A DNA stretch of 39,784 nt from an uncultured Oscillospiraceae bacterium (lineage in GTDB: Bacteria > Bacillota > Clostridia > Oscillospirales > Oscillospiraceae), in contig CAKTRJ010000022.1 of NCBI GenBank assembly GCA_934597345.1, forward strand, positions 1-39,784, written 5' to 3'. Below the pieces are notes generated by a model. The model had not been told where the DNA came from and ran no database searches. It saw nothing but the letters and a program-made list of their open reading frames with translations. Below are positions 24,802 to 34,615 of the stretch, piece by piece. A program made the translations under genes and the position numbers. Within the stretch, counting starts at the first letter, position 1. The number at the start of each line of letters is the position of its first letter.

Positions 24802-25920
24802 ATGTATACATATGTGATCCCCTGTCTGCTGGGGCTGGAAAAACTGGTGAGCGATGAGTGCAAGCGCCTTGGATTGCAGGACGTGAAGGCGGAGAACGGC
24901 CGCGTCCTGTGCCGGGGCACGCTGGCCGACTGCGCAAGGCTGAACATCAACCTGCGCTGCGGCGCGCGGGTGATGCTGGTGCTGGCGGACTTCCCGGCCC
25001 GCAGCTTCGAGGAGCTGTTTCAGGGCACCCGCGCCGTGGCATGGGAGGACTACCTGCCCCGTGACGCGGCCTTCCCGGTGAAGGGCTACTCCATCTCCTC
25101 CCAGCTCCACGCCGTCCCCGCCTGCCAGAGCATCATCAAAAAGGCCATGGTGGAGCGGATGAAGTCCGCCTATCATCTGGAGCAGTTCCCGGAGAGCGGC
25201 ACCAAGTATCAGGTGCGCTTCGCCATCTTCAAGGATCAGGTGCTGCTGACGCTGGATACCAGCGGCGAGGGCCTGTTCAAGCGGGGCTACCGCGCCGTGG
25301 GCGTGGAGGCGCCCCTGCGGGAGACGCTGGCGGCGGCGCTGGTGCAGCTGAGCCGCTACCGGGGCCGCGACCCCTTCTGCGATCCCTTCTGCGGCAGCGG
25401 CACCATCCCCATCGAGGCGGCGCTGATCGCCCGCAACCGTGCACCGGGCCTGAACCGGGCCTTCGACGCGGAGCAGTGGGGCTTCGTGCCCAGCGATAGC
25501 TGGCAGCAGGCCAGGGACGAGGCGCGGGACAAGGAGTTCCACGGCAGCTACGACATCTGGGGCGGCGACGTGGATCCCCAGGCGGTGGCCATCGCCCGCT
25601 CCAACGCCCACAAGGCCGGTGTGGCGGAGGATATCCGCTTCGAGGTGGCCGACATGCGCACCTTCCACCGGGACAGCCCCTACGGCCAGATGGTCACCAA
25701 CCCGCCCTACGGCCAGCGTCTGATGGAAAAGCAGGAGGCGGAGGAGCTGTACCGGGAGTTCGGCAAGGTGTGGCGGAGGCTGCCGGAGGGCTGGCGCACG
25801 CTGGTGCTCAGCAGCCACACGGAGTTCGAGCGCACCTTCGGCCAGCAGGCCGCCAAAAAGCGGAAGCTGTACAACGGTATGATAAAGTGCGACGTGTTCA
25901 TGTACGGCAATAAGGTGTAA
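24802..25920 (+). CDS. THUMP-domain RNA methyltransferase (RlmL/YpsC-like)
   Basis: A 372-aa class I SAM-dependent RNA methyltransferase. The N-terminal THUMP/ferredoxin-like part (residues 1-155) binds RNA. The catalytic part has FCDPFCGSGTIPIEAALIARNRAPG (SAM site and the family's IEAAL), GGDVDPQAVAIARSNA (acidic loop) and the catalytic MVTNPPYGQRL. This pattern is shared by RlmL-type enzymes that make N2-methylguanosine in 23S rRNA, and by the Bacillus YpsC relatives. GAGG lies 7 bases before the ATG at 24802; the ATG at 24778 has no site. Followed directly by a multi-hairpin repeat. Confidence 0.85.
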   Translation: MYTYVIPCLLGLEKLVSDECKRLGLQDVKAENGRVLCRGTLADCARLNINLRCGARVMLVLADFPARSFEELFQGTRAVAWEDYLPRDAAFPVKGYSISSQLHAVPACQSIIKKAMVERMKSAYHLEQFPESGTKYQVRFAIFKDQVLLTLDTSGEGLFKRGYRAVGVEAPLRETLAAALVQLSRYRGRDPFCDPFCGSGTIPIEAALIARNRAPGLNRAFDAEQWGFVPSDSWQQARDEARDKEFHGSYDIWGGDVDPQAVAIARSNAHKAGVAEDIRFEVADMRTFHRDSPYGQMVTNPPYGQRLMEKQEAEELYREFGKVWRRLPEGWRTLVLSSHTEFERTFGQQAAKKRKLYNGMIKCDVFMYGNKV

Positions 25921-26094
25921 CTGACTGGCAATGAAATCTGACGATTTCATTGCCAATGGGGGCTGCGGCCGGCTGCGCGCGCCCTTTGGGCACACTGGCG
26001 GCCGAGAAGAATTTTTCTGACGCACATGTCGTCAGAAAAATGACTGGAATGATTCGCCGCCTGCGGGCGGCGAACTCTGCGAGGCTTTTGACCC
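25921..26094 (+). repeat. Multi-hairpin 3' repeat, copy after the rRNA methyltransferase
   Basis: It starts right after the stop codon. Hairpin 1: GGCAATGAAATC / GATTTCATTGCC (25927-25954, perfect 12 bp, TGAC loop). Hairpin 2: GCCC/GGGC within CGGCCG...CGGCCG (25966-26004). Hairpin 3: ATTTTTCTGACG / CGTCAGAAAAAT (26011-26041, perfect 12 bp). Hairpin 4: TTCGCCGCC / GGCGGCGAA (26053-26074), then CTCTGCGAGGCTTTTGAC. No T-run follows hairpin 1, so it is not a plain terminator. This is the cleanest copy. Confidence 0.8.
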
Positions 26095-26136
26095 GCGGCA
26101 AAATTAAAGGTTTGTTCATCCAATTTCCCGCAGCGC

Positions 26137-26145
26137 TGATACAAT
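26137..26145 (+). promoter_or_regulatory. Extended -10 promoter of the lipid kinase
   Basis: TGA followed by TACAAT (26140-26145), 31 bases before the GTG start; the -35 region is weak. Confidence 0.45.
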
Positions 26146-26176
26146 GTAAAAAACACTCTGTGAAGGGGATATTACT

Positions 26177-27103
26177 GTGAAACACGTTTTTATCATCAAT
26201 CCCAACGCCGGAAAGTACGACAGCCGGCAGCGAATCTATGACATGGCGAATGCCCTGCGGGAGCAGCACGGGCTGGATGTGCAGTGTATCCTCACCAAGA
26301 AGCAGGGCCACGCCACCGAGCTGGCCCGTAAGCTGTGCGACAGCGGCGAGGAGCTGCGGTTCTACGCCTGCGGCGGCGACGGCACCGTCAACGAGGTGGC
26401 CAACGGCGTCATCGGCTATGACAATGCCGCCATGACCGTTATCCCCGTGGGCACCGGCAACGACTTCCTGAAGAACTTCGGCGGCGCGGCGGCCCTGTTT
26501 GAGGACGCCGAGAACCTGTGGGACGGCCCGCAGTTCCCCATGGACGCCATCGACGTCAACGGCCGCATCGCCCTGACCATCGCCTGCTCCGGTATCGACG
26601 CCCGCGTGGCTGCCGACGTACATAAATACAGCGAAAGCCCGCTGCTGGACGGCAAGACCAGCTACATCGCTTCGCTGGCGGTGAACTTCCTTTTCAAGGG
26701 CATCGGCTCCCACTGGACGGTGACGCTGGACGGCGACGCGGTGGAGGATGATTACTCTCTGGTGGCCGTGTGCAACGGCCGGTACTACGGCGGCGGCTTC
26801 ATGCCGGTGGCCGAGGCCCGGATGGACGACGGCGTACTGAACACCCTGGTGGTGAAGAAGGTCAGCCGTGTGACCTTCGCCAAATTCGTGGGGCCGTATT
26901 CCAAGGGCGGATATGCCAAGTTCCCGGAATATGCCCGCTGTTCCACGCCACGGGTGATCCAGATCCACTCGGAGAAGCCGGACATCGTCACCTGCCTGGA
27001 CGGCGAGTGCATGACCAACAGCGACGTGACCATCCGCATGAGCGACAGGAAGCTGAACTTCTTCGGCCCGGCGGGCTGCTCCTGCAACGCCACGGCAAAA
27101 TAA
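26177..27103 (+). CDS. Diacylglycerol/lipid kinase family protein
   Basis: A 308-aa YegS/DgkB-type lipid kinase: INPNAGKYDSRQRIYD at the start, the nucleotide motif ACGGDGTVNEVANGVIG (about residues 73-89), IPVGTGNDFLKNFG (about 95-108), and the C-terminal beta-sandwich (YYGGGFMPVAEARMDDGVLNTLVV). It phosphorylates a lipid such as diacylglycerol, at the inner membrane face. GTG start with AAGGGG upstream. Monocistronic by context, followed by a multi-hairpin repeat. Confidence 0.9.
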   Translation: MKHVFIINPNAGKYDSRQRIYDMANALREQHGLDVQCILTKKQGHATELARKLCDSGEELRFYACGGDGTVNEVANGVIGYDNAAMTVIPVGTGNDFLKNFGGAAALFEDAENLWDGPQFPMDAIDVNGRIALTIACSGIDARVAADVHKYSESPLLDGKTSYIASLAVNFLFKGIGSHWTVTLDGDAVEDDYSLVAVCNGRYYGGGFMPVAEARMDDGVLNTLVVKKVSRVTFAKFVGPYSKGGYAKFPEYARCSTPRVIQIHSEKPDIVTCLDGECMTNSDVTIRMSDRKLNFFGPAGCSCNATAK

Positions 27104-27274
27104 AAAACTGGCGCAAAATCTGACGATTTTGCTGCCAATGGGGGATTGCGGCCGATTGCGCGCGCCCTTCGGGCACACTGACGGCCGATAAGAATTTTTC
27201 TGACGCGCATGTCGTCAGAAAAATGATTTGATTTTTTCGCGGCGTCCGCGCCGCGAACTCTGCGAGGCATTTAT
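27104..27274 (+). repeat. Multi-hairpin 3' repeat, copy after the lipid kinase
   Basis: It begins 6 bases after the stop. Hairpin 1: GGC-GCAAAATC / GATTTTGCTGCC (27110-27136), changed on both arms relative to the 25921 copy. Hairpin 2 region with CGGCCG and GCCC/GGGC. Hairpin 3: ATTTTTCTGACG / CGTCAGAAAAAT (27194-27224). Hairpin 4: TTCGCGGCG / CGCCGCGAA (27236-27257), also changed on both arms. Then CTCTGCGAGGC. It ends about 40 bases before the groESL promoter. Confidence 0.8.
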
Positions 27275-27312
27275 CTCGTTTGTGAATTTTTTGTGATTTT
27301 TGCATTTTCCCC

Positions 27313-27340
27313 TTGAAATTCAGGAAAAGTGTGGTATGAT
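27313..27340 (+). promoter_or_regulatory. Promoter of groESL
   Basis: TTGAAA (27313-27318), 16 bases, TATGAT (27335-27340), immediately upstream of the CIRCE operator. Confidence 0.75.
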
Positions 27341-27348
27341 AATCAGCG

Positions 27349-27375
27349 TTAGCACTCAAAGAGTTCGAGTGCTAA
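27349..27375 (+). promoter_or_regulatory. CIRCE operator (HrcA binding site)
   Basis: Exact consensus TTAGCACTC-N9-GAGTGCTAA. The symmetry extends five bases further on each side (CAGCG/CGCTG, 27344-27380), giving 14-bp arms. It lies at the predicted transcription start, as usual for HrcA-repressed heat-shock operons. hrcA itself is not in the window. Confidence 0.97.
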
Positions 27376-27426
27376 CGCTGAACTTGTTTTCGTAATGAAA
27401 TAAAAAATATAAGGAGGCAACCAACT

Positions 27427-27711
27427 ATGAAGCTGACACCGCTTGCTGATCGTGTGGTGCTGAAGATGACCGAGGCCGAGGAGACCACCAAGGGCGGCAT
27501 TATCCTGACCGGAAGCGCCAAGGAGAAGCCCTCTGTGGCGGAAGTGATCGCCGTGGGCCCCGGCGGTACTGTGGACGGCAAGACCGTTACCATGTCCGTG
27601 AAGACCGGTGACAAGGTCATTACCGACAAGTACGCCGGCACCAAGGTGACGCTGGATGATGTGGAGTACATCATCGTCAAGCAGGGCGACATCCTGGCCA
27701 TCGTGGAGTAA
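27427..27711 (+). CDS. groES: Co-chaperonin GroES
   Basis: A 94-aa GroES of normal length: MKLTPLADRVVLKMTEAEETTKGGIILTGSAKEKP with the mobile loop, VIAVGPGG, GDKVITDKYAGTKVTLDDVEYIIVKQGDILAIVE. It caps GroEL during assisted folding. AAGGAGG precedes the ATG. The distance to groEL is 203 bases, larger than usual, because a hairpin repeat lies between. Confidence 0.97.
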   Translation: MKLTPLADRVVLKMTEAEETTKGGIILTGSAKEKPSVAEVIAVGPGGTVDGKTVTMSVKTGDKVITDKYAGTKVTLDDVEYIIVKQGDILAIVE

Positions 27712-29546
<1,835 letters not shown>

Positions 29547-29600
29547 GAGATGCCGCAAAGCCTTGAAATTGCTTGATTTTTTGAGTGTGCAAAAGCGGAT

Positions 29601-29628
29601 TTACGCCAAACTTACGCCACTTACGCCA
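29601..29628. repeat. Three short direct repeats after groEL
   Basis: TTACGCCA occurs three times in 28 bases (29601, 29612, 29621), about one helical turn apart. The gap 29547-29733 otherwise holds no supported gene; a CCGGC/GCCGG hairpin lies near 29660. Confidence 0.45.
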
Positions 29629-29733
29629 AAAATTCAAGCGCATGATAGGGTAACAGAAACCGGCACCCAAGGCCGGCTCCGCATAAGAAAACATACGGTT
29701 TTGCCTGCGCCTATTTGGCTAAAATGCGACCGA

Positions 29734-29768
29734 AAAAATACCCCCATACGTAGTATGGGGGTATTTTT
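29734..29768. terminator. Bidirectional terminator between groEL and the methyltransferase
   Basis: Perfect 16-bp arms (AAAAATACCCCCATAC and complement) with a GTA loop and flanking A/T runs. Confidence 0.9.
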
Positions 29769-29784
29769 GCAGCCGATTTTTATG

Positions 29785-30609
29785 TTACCGTTTGCCCAGC
29801 TGATAGAAAGCCACGGCGCTGGCGGCGGCCACGTTGAGACTGTCTACCCCGTGGGCCATGGGGATGCGCACCGTATAGTCGCAGCGGGCGATGGTTTCAG
29901 CGGCAAGGCCGTCGCCCTCCGTTCCCAGCACAACGGCCAGCTTCTCCTCTGCCAGCAGGCGGGAATCGTCAATGGACAGGGAATCGTCCCGCAATGCCAT
30001 GGCGGCGGTTTTGAACCCCAACTGCCGCAGCAGTGTCATGCCGCCCTCCGGCCATGTCGCATCCTCCGGAAAATACGTCCACGGGATCTGAAACACCGTC
30101 CCCATACTGACCCGGACGGCGCGGCGGTACAGCGGGTCGCTGCCCTGACTGCTCAGCAGCACGGCGTCCATGTTCAGGGCGGCGGCGCTGCGGAAGATGG
30201 CCCCGATGTTGGTGGGGTTCATGACGTTTTCCAGCACGGCTACCCGGCGGGCTCCGGCGCAGACCCGCTCCACCGTAGGCAGCTGCGGGCGGCGCATGGC
30301 GCACAGCATGCCGCGGGTCAGCTTGAAGCCCGTCAGCTGCTCCAGCACCTCCAGCGGTGCGGCGTACACCGGGATATCCGCCGGGCAGCGGGCCAGCAGC
30401 TCCGACGCCTTGCCCTCCACATGCTTGCGCTCCATCAGGAAGGACACCGGCACGCAGCCCGCGTCCAGCGCACGGCCGATCACCAGCGGGCTTTCCGCGA
30501 TGAACAGGGCGTTGGCCGGGTCGGCCCGGTTCACCAGCTGATTCTCCGTCAGGCGGGCGTAGACGTCCAGCTCCGGGGCATTAAAATCCGTGATCTCGCG
30601 CAGATCCAT
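29785..30609 (-). CDS. TrmH/SpoU-family RNA 2'-O-methyltransferase
   Basis: A 274-aa SPOUT methyltransferase. The N-terminal substrate-binding part (FIAESPLVIGRALDAG, LTGFKLTRGMLCAMRRP) is followed by the knot motifs: NVMNPTNIGAIFRSAAALNMDAVLLS (motif 1), VLGTEGDGL (motif 2) and IPMAHGVDSLNVAAASAVAFYQL (motif 3). The target could be rRNA or tRNA ribose; the sequence does not tell. The start chosen (MDLREI) has GAGAGG 11 bases upstream; the ATG three codons earlier overlaps that site. 18 bases after the nitrilase, so likely in one transcript with it. Confidence 0.88.
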   Translation of the reverse strand: MDLREITDFNAPELDVYARLTENQLVNRADPANALFIAESPLVIGRALDAGCVPVSFLMERKHVEGKASELLARCPADIPVYAAPLEVLEQLTGFKLTRGMLCAMRRPQLPTVERVCAGARRVAVLENVMNPTNIGAIFRSAAALNMDAVLLSSQGSDPLYRRAVRVSMGTVFQIPWTYFPEDATWPEGGMTLLRQLGFKTAAMALRDDSLSIDDSRLLAEEKLAVVLGTEGDGLAAETIARCDYTVRIPMAHGVDSLNVAAASAVAFYQLGKR

Positions 30610-30627
30610 GGCGGTCATTTCCTCTCA

Positions 30628-31557
30628 TTATTTCTCGTGAATGATCAGCTCCGTCACATCGGGACGGGAATAGTGGCCGCAGGGATCGAACTCCATGCGG
30701 GCGCGGGCGGCCTGATCCGGGTCGATGTCGGCGTAGATGATGGTCTCGCAGTCCCACACCGGCTCGGTCACATAGTGGCCGTAGGGGTCGATGATGGCGC
30801 TGCCGCCGTTGCAGGGCGCCTGGGGCAGGCGGGCGATCTCGTCGGCGGCAGGGCCGTGATAGTTGGCGGGGTACATGTCCTTGGTGAAGTACTGGTTCAC
30901 ATGGAACACGAAGCACTTGCCCTCGATGGCGATGTGCTTGATGGTGTCGTGCCACTCCGGGTTATTGTTGGTATTGGGGCACAGATACAGGCTGACACCC
31001 TTCTGGTACAGGGCCACGCGTGCCAGCGGCATATAGTTCTCCCAGCAGATCAGCGCGCCCATGGTGCCCCAGGGGGAATCCACAGTAGGGAAGTAGTCCT
31101 TATCCGCGTCGCCCCAGACGATGCGCTCCGCGCCGGTGGGCTTCAGCTTCCGGTGGTTGCACAGCAGCTTGCCGTCCGGCCCGAAGATCATGTTGGCGCA
31201 ATACAGCGTGCCGTTATTGCGGCCCCGCTCCGTATAGCCGATGGAGACGTAGGCCCCCGCCTCCTTCGCCGCCGCGCCGATGCGGTCGGTATCCTCGCTG
31301 GGGCAGAGGACAGCGTTGTCATAGTAGATTTTCCAGTCGTCCCGGCATTCCTCGGTGCGGCTGCCCACGGTGAAGCCGTAGGTCAGGCCGTAGGGATAGC
31401 AGGGGATCAGGGATTCGGGAAACACGATCATCTCCGCGCCGTTTTCTCCGGCCTCGCGGATCTGGGCGCACACCTTGTCGATGGTGGCGTCCTTGTTGAA
31501 CATCACCGGGGTGGCCTGTACCAGCGCCACGCGCAGCTTCTTCTGCAGGTCTTTCAT
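30628..31557 (-). CDS. Nitrilase
   Basis: A 309-aa branch-1 nitrilase, which hydrolyses a nitrile directly to acid and ammonia. The catalytic triad is visible: Glu48 (VFPESL), Lys137 (NHRKLKPT) and Cys171 (ALICWENYMPLAR). The CWENYMPLAR signature separates true nitrilases from amidases of the same superfamily. AGGAGG precedes the ATG at 31557; the open frame extends 41 codons upstream across the promoter and should not be used. The physiological substrate is unknown. Confidence 0.9.
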   Translation of the reverse strand: MKDLQKKLRVALVQATPVMFNKDATIDKVCAQIREAGENGAEMIVFPESLIPCYPYGLTYGFTVGSRTEECRDDWKIYYDNAVLCPSEDTDRIGAAAKEAGAYVSIGYTERGRNNGTLYCANMIFGPDGKLLCNHRKLKPTGAERIVWGDADKDYFPTVDSPWGTMGALICWENYMPLARVALYQKGVSLYLCPNTNNNPEWHDTIKHIAIEGKCFVFHVNQYFTKDMYPANYHGPAADEIARLPQAPCNGGSAIIDPYGHYVTEPVWDCETIIYADIDPDQAARARMEFDPCGHYSRPDVTELIIHEK

Positions 31558-31590
31558 AGGGGATGTCCTCCTCTTCTTGATTGTGTCACT

Positions 31591-31619
31591 ATGGTAGCAG
31601 AAACGGCGGCGTTTGTAAA
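31591..31619 (-). promoter_or_regulatory. Promoter of nitrilase-methyltransferase unit
   Basis: On the minus strand TTTACA (31614-31619), 17 bases, TACCAT (31591-31596), 34 bases before the nitrilase start. The gap from 31620 to 31852 holds no gene and should also contain the plus-strand promoter of the leader ORF, which I could not fix. Confidence 0.6.
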
Positions 31620-31852
31620 TCTCTTTTCCAAGGAGCTTCCAGTTCCTTCCAGAATTTTTCCTGATACCATATATTACCAAATTGTGAGGACAGCGTTAAG
31701 AATCCGTTCAATTTCGTGAAAATCCCACAAAGTTTGTAGGTTCCATCGGCCGGAATATCCATAATTCGGCTGTCGACTTTCTCAGTTTGAAGTCTTAAAT
31801 CATGGACAACAAAAACAAACAGCCGGAGCGAACCGGCAGAAAGGAGACCACC

Positions 31853-31999
31853 ATGGCACGTCAGATGATGAACCTCACCAGCAAGACCCACAGCCTGAAT
31901 ATGGTCTCCTATTTTGCCTGGATGGCTCGCTATTTTGCGGGCTTTTATTGGTATGCCTATTTTTGCTCCCGATACCGTAAACCGGCTGAAACGACATAA
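31853..31999 (+). CDS. Aromatic-rich leader peptide
   Basis: A 48-aa ORF with AAAGGAG 6 bases before the ATG. Its centre, YFAWMARYFAGFYWYAYF, has ten or more Phe/Tyr/Trp in 18 residues, followed by a basic tail. It stands alone before an intrinsic terminator and then a transporter gene in the same direction. That is the layout of an attenuation leader, where ribosome stalling at aromatic codons or a nascent-peptide arrest alters folding of the following RNA. It could instead be a small amphipathic membrane peptide. A small hairpin GCCGG/CCGGC (31822-31837) sits just upstream. Confidence 0.55.
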   Translation: MARQMMNLTSKTHSLNMVSYFAWMARYFAGFYWYAYFCSRYRKPAETT

Positions 32000-32029
32000 G
32001 CGTAAGACCCATTTTTTACCAGTGGCGTC

Positions 32030-32070
32030 AAGCGGCTTCGTCCTTCAGACGGAGCCGCTTTTCATTTTAT
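32030..32070 (+). terminator. Putative attenuator terminator
   Basis: 13-bp arms AAGCGGCTTCGTC / GACGGAGCCGCTT (32030-32060) with one G-T pair, 5-base loop, then TTTTCATTTTATT. It lies 30 bases after the leader ORF and 41 before the transporter start. CGGCT at 31983-31987, in the end of the leader ORF, could pair with AGCCG of the right arm, a possible weak antiterminator. Confidence 0.65.
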
Positions 32071-32110
32071 TCCATCCACACTATGCACATTTTTGAGAAG
32101 GAGAAAAACT

Positions 32111-33292
32111 ATGAACGCGATCCTTGCTGCTGCGGTCATCTTCGTGGTGTTCGCCGCCGGAGACATGGTCTCCGCGAAAACCAAAGCCATTGTTTCCATG
32201 CTGCTGGTGGCCTCCGTTGTCTTTCTGGCAGGCTTCTGGGCCGGCATTTTCCCCACCACCATGTTCGCCGATTCCACGCTGCTGAGCATGGCCGGACTGC
32301 TGGTGACCATGTTGCTGGTGCATCTGGGCACCACCATCAAGCTGCGTGATTTCGGCGCCCAGTGGCGCACCGTTATCATCTCGGCGGTGGCGTGCATCGC
32401 CATTTCCGCCGCCGTGTACTTCCTGGGCCAGCTGATCATCGACCGCGGCTTCGCCCCGGTGGGTGCGCCCATCCTGTCCGGCGGCGTGGTGGCCACGCTG
32501 ACCATGCAGGATATGGCCAACAAGGCAAACCTCCCCGACCTGGCGGTGTTCGCCACGCTGGTCATGTGCGCCCAGGGCTTCGTGGGCTACCCCGTGGCCT
32601 CCCTGTGCCTGAAGAGCGAGGCCAAGCGCATCAAGGCGCAGCTTGACGCCGGTGAGCTGAAGGTGGACGCCTCCGCCGGGGCCGTGCAGGCTGCCGCCGC
32701 GGGCCGCAAGAAGCTGATTCCCGCGCTGCCCGACAAGTACAACACCCCCAACGCCATTATCGCCAAGGTCATTCTGGTGGCCCTGCTGTCCGTGTGGGTG
32801 TCCAGCCTGTTCCACGACGCCGTCAACAAGCTGGTCTGGTGTCTGGTATTCGGCGTGCTGCTGAAGGAGCTGGGCTTCCTGGATGAGGACGCCCTGGGCA
32901 AGGCCCACGCCACCGGTATCGTGATGCCCATCATCACCCTGTCCATCTTCACCAACCTGGCCTCCGCCACCCCCGAAATGGTGGGCAGCATGGTGGTCCC
33001 CCTGCTGGTATGCGTGGTCATCGGTACCGTCGCGTTCTCCGTGGTGTCCATTCTGGTGGGCAAGATCTTCGGTTACAGCTGGCAGATGTCCATGGCCATC
33101 GGCAGCTCCTGCCTGTTCGGATTCCCCGGCACCGTCATCATCTCCAACGAGGTCTCCGAGTCCACCGGCACCACGGCGGAGGAAAAGGCCGCCATCAATG
33201 CCCAGATCATGCCCAAGATGCTGGTGGCCGGTATGGTCACCGTGTCCATCACCTCCGTGCTGGTGGCCGGTGTCATGAGCGCGTGGCTGTAA
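32111..33292 (+). CDS. Putative multi-pass membrane transporter
   Basis: A 393-aa integral membrane protein with about ten hydrophobic helices in two halves around a charged cytoplasmic loop (LKSEAKRIKAQLDAGELKVDASAGAVQAAAAGRKK, about residues 170-205). Glycine-rich, conserved-looking segments (GAPILSGGVVATLTMQDMANKANLP and GSSCLFGFPGTVIISNEVSESTGTT) occupy similar places in the two halves, as in sodium-coupled carboxylate/glutamate carriers of the GltS kind. The exact family is uncertain (GltS-like or DUF3100-like). AGAAGGAG precedes the ATG at 32111. With the amidohydrolase 33 bases on, it probably imports an N-acylated amino acid or dipeptide-like substrate that the next enzyme cleaves. 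Confidence 0.65.
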   Translation: MNAILAAAVIFVVFAAGDMVSAKTKAIVSMLLVASVVFLAGFWAGIFPTTMFADSTLLSMAGLLVTMLLVHLGTTIKLRDFGAQWRTVIISAVACIAISAAVYFLGQLIIDRGFAPVGAPILSGGVVATLTMQDMANKANLPDLAVFATLVMCAQGFVGYPVASLCLKSEAKRIKAQLDAGELKVDASAGAVQAAAAGRKKLIPALPDKYNTPNAIIAKVILVALLSVWVSSLFHDAVNKLVWCLVFGVLLKELGFLDEDALGKAHATGIVMPIITLSIFTNLASATPEMVGSMVVPLLVCVVIGTVAFSVVSILVGKIFGYSWQMSMAIGSSCLFGFPGTVIISNEVSESTGTTAEEKAAINAQIMPKMLVAGMVTVSITSVLVAGVMSAWL

Positions 33293-33325
33293 GCGCAGCC
33301 GCTTCTTTGAAAGGAGTCTTATTCC

Positions 33326-34516
33326 ATGTCTGAGATCAAAACCTACGCCGAAAGCTTTTTCGACGAGCTTGTGGCCATCCGCCGCGATATCCACGCCCAT
33401 CCCGAGGTGGGCATGACCGAGGTGCGCACCAGTGACCTGATCCGCGCCGAACTGGAAAAGATGGGCATGGACGAGGTACAGTCCCCCCTGCCCACCGCCG
33501 TGGTGGGTCTGCTCCACGGCGGCAAGGGCCCCGGCAAGTGCGTGGCCTTCCGTGCGGACATCGACGCCCTGCCGGTACACGAGGAGACGGGCCTGCCCTT
33601 CGCCAGTCAGAACGAGGGCGTGATGCACGCCTGCGGCCACGACCTGCACACCACCATGCTGCTGGGCCTTGCCAGGACCCTGTGCCATCTGCGGGATTCC
33701 TTCGCCGGTACGGTGAAGTTCATCTTTGAGCCCAGCGAGGATACCATGCCCGGCGGCGCCCGGAAGCTGGTGGCGGCGGGCGTCATGGAGAACCCCCATG
33801 TGGACGCCATCTTCGGCCAGCACGTCTGCCCCTCGGAAAACGACACGGTGGGCACGCTGAACCTGTATAAGGGCTACTTTACCAGCGCGGTGGATCTGTT
33901 CCACATCACCGTCCACGGCAAGAGCGGCCACGGCTCCGCGCCCCACACCGCCCACGACGCTATTGCCTGCGCCGGGTATCTGATCACCGTATTGCAGACG
34001 GTAGTCTCCCGCCGCACCGACCCGCTGGCCACCGCCGTGCTGACGGTGGGCACCATGTCCGGCGGCGACGCGGTGAACATCACCGCAGGCGAGGCCAAAA
34101 TGGTGGCCGTGCTGCGCACCTTCGGCGACGAGGTGCGGGAGACCGCCATTGAGGAGGTCAACCGCATCTGCAAGGGCATCGGCATCGCCTTTGCCTGCGA
34201 CATTGAGGTAAATCTGGAGGAGGGCTACGCCGCCACCTACAACGACAGCGCCCTCATTGATCTGGTGGAGTCCTCCGCCACTGCCGAGCTGGGCGAGAAC
34301 GCCGTGCGGCATATCACCCAGCCCTTCTCCGGCAGCGAGGATTTCAGCTTCTTCGGCAAGCTGACCGGCACGCCCTGCGCCTTCATGATGATCGACGCGG
34401 GCCACGGCGAGAATCAGGTGTCGCTGCACAACGGCAAGATCGTCTTTGACGAAAAGGTCATGATCTCCGGCGTATCGGCCATGAGCCGCGTCGCGCTGGA
34501 GTACCTGAAGAAGTGA
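33326..34516 (+). CDS. M20-family amidohydrolase (N-acyl amino acid hydrolase type)
   Basis: A 396-aa zinc/manganese amidohydrolase. Metal and catalytic motifs: FRADIDALPVHEETGLPF, MHACGHDLHTTMLLG (residues about 98-112), FEPSEDTMPGGARKLVAAG, FGQHVCPS, and the dimerisation-domain VHGKSGHGSAPH. The C-terminal SGSEDFSFF carries the last metal ligands region. It removes acyl groups from amino acids or cleaves related amides such as hippurate. AAAGGAG precedes the ATG. It is co-transcribed with the transporter and followed by a terminator. Confidence 0.9.
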   Translation: MSEIKTYAESFFDELVAIRRDIHAHPEVGMTEVRTSDLIRAELEKMGMDEVQSPLPTAVVGLLHGGKGPGKCVAFRADIDALPVHEETGLPFASQNEGVMHACGHDLHTTMLLGLARTLCHLRDSFAGTVKFIFEPSEDTMPGGARKLVAAGVMENPHVDAIFGQHVCPSENDTVGTLNLYKGYFTSAVDLFHITVHGKSGHGSAPHTAHDAIACAGYLITVLQTVVSRRTDPLATAVLTVGTMSGGDAVNITAGEAKMVAVLRTFGDEVRETAIEEVNRICKGIGIAFACDIEVNLEEGYAATYNDSALIDLVESSATAELGENAVRHITQPFSGSEDFSFFGKLTGTPCAFMMIDAGHGENQVSLHNGKIVFDEKVMISGVSAMSRVALEYLKK

Positions 34517-34548
34517 TCTTCTCTCCCGCTTCTTCTGCATATGATACC

Positions 34549-34586
34549 AGGCGGGGTACGCAATGCGTACCCCGCCTGTGTTTTTT
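34549..34586 (+). terminator. Terminator of the transporter-amidohydrolase unit
   Basis: Perfect 13-bp arms AGGCGGGGTACGC / GCGTACCCCGCCT, AAT loop, then GTG and six T. Confidence 0.9.
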
Positions 34587-34615
34587 GCGGTGTAAGAAGC
34601 ACCTTCTCTTGGCCT

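Noticed and set aside
25921..26094. Small proteins encoded by the multi-hairpin repeats (for example reverse frames reading KPRRVR, HFSDD)
   Set aside because: The frames recur only because the repeats recur; changes preserve hairpin pairing rather than codons, and no start signals are present.
31640..32110. T-box or other known riboswitch before the transporter
   Set aside because: No T-box sequence (GGGTGG-type) or other recognisable riboswitch core was found; the leader ORF explains the layout better.
32081..34540. 819-codon minus-strand frame opposite the transporter and amidohydrolase
   Set aside because: Spans two genes and their spacer on the other strand; no start signal and no domain.
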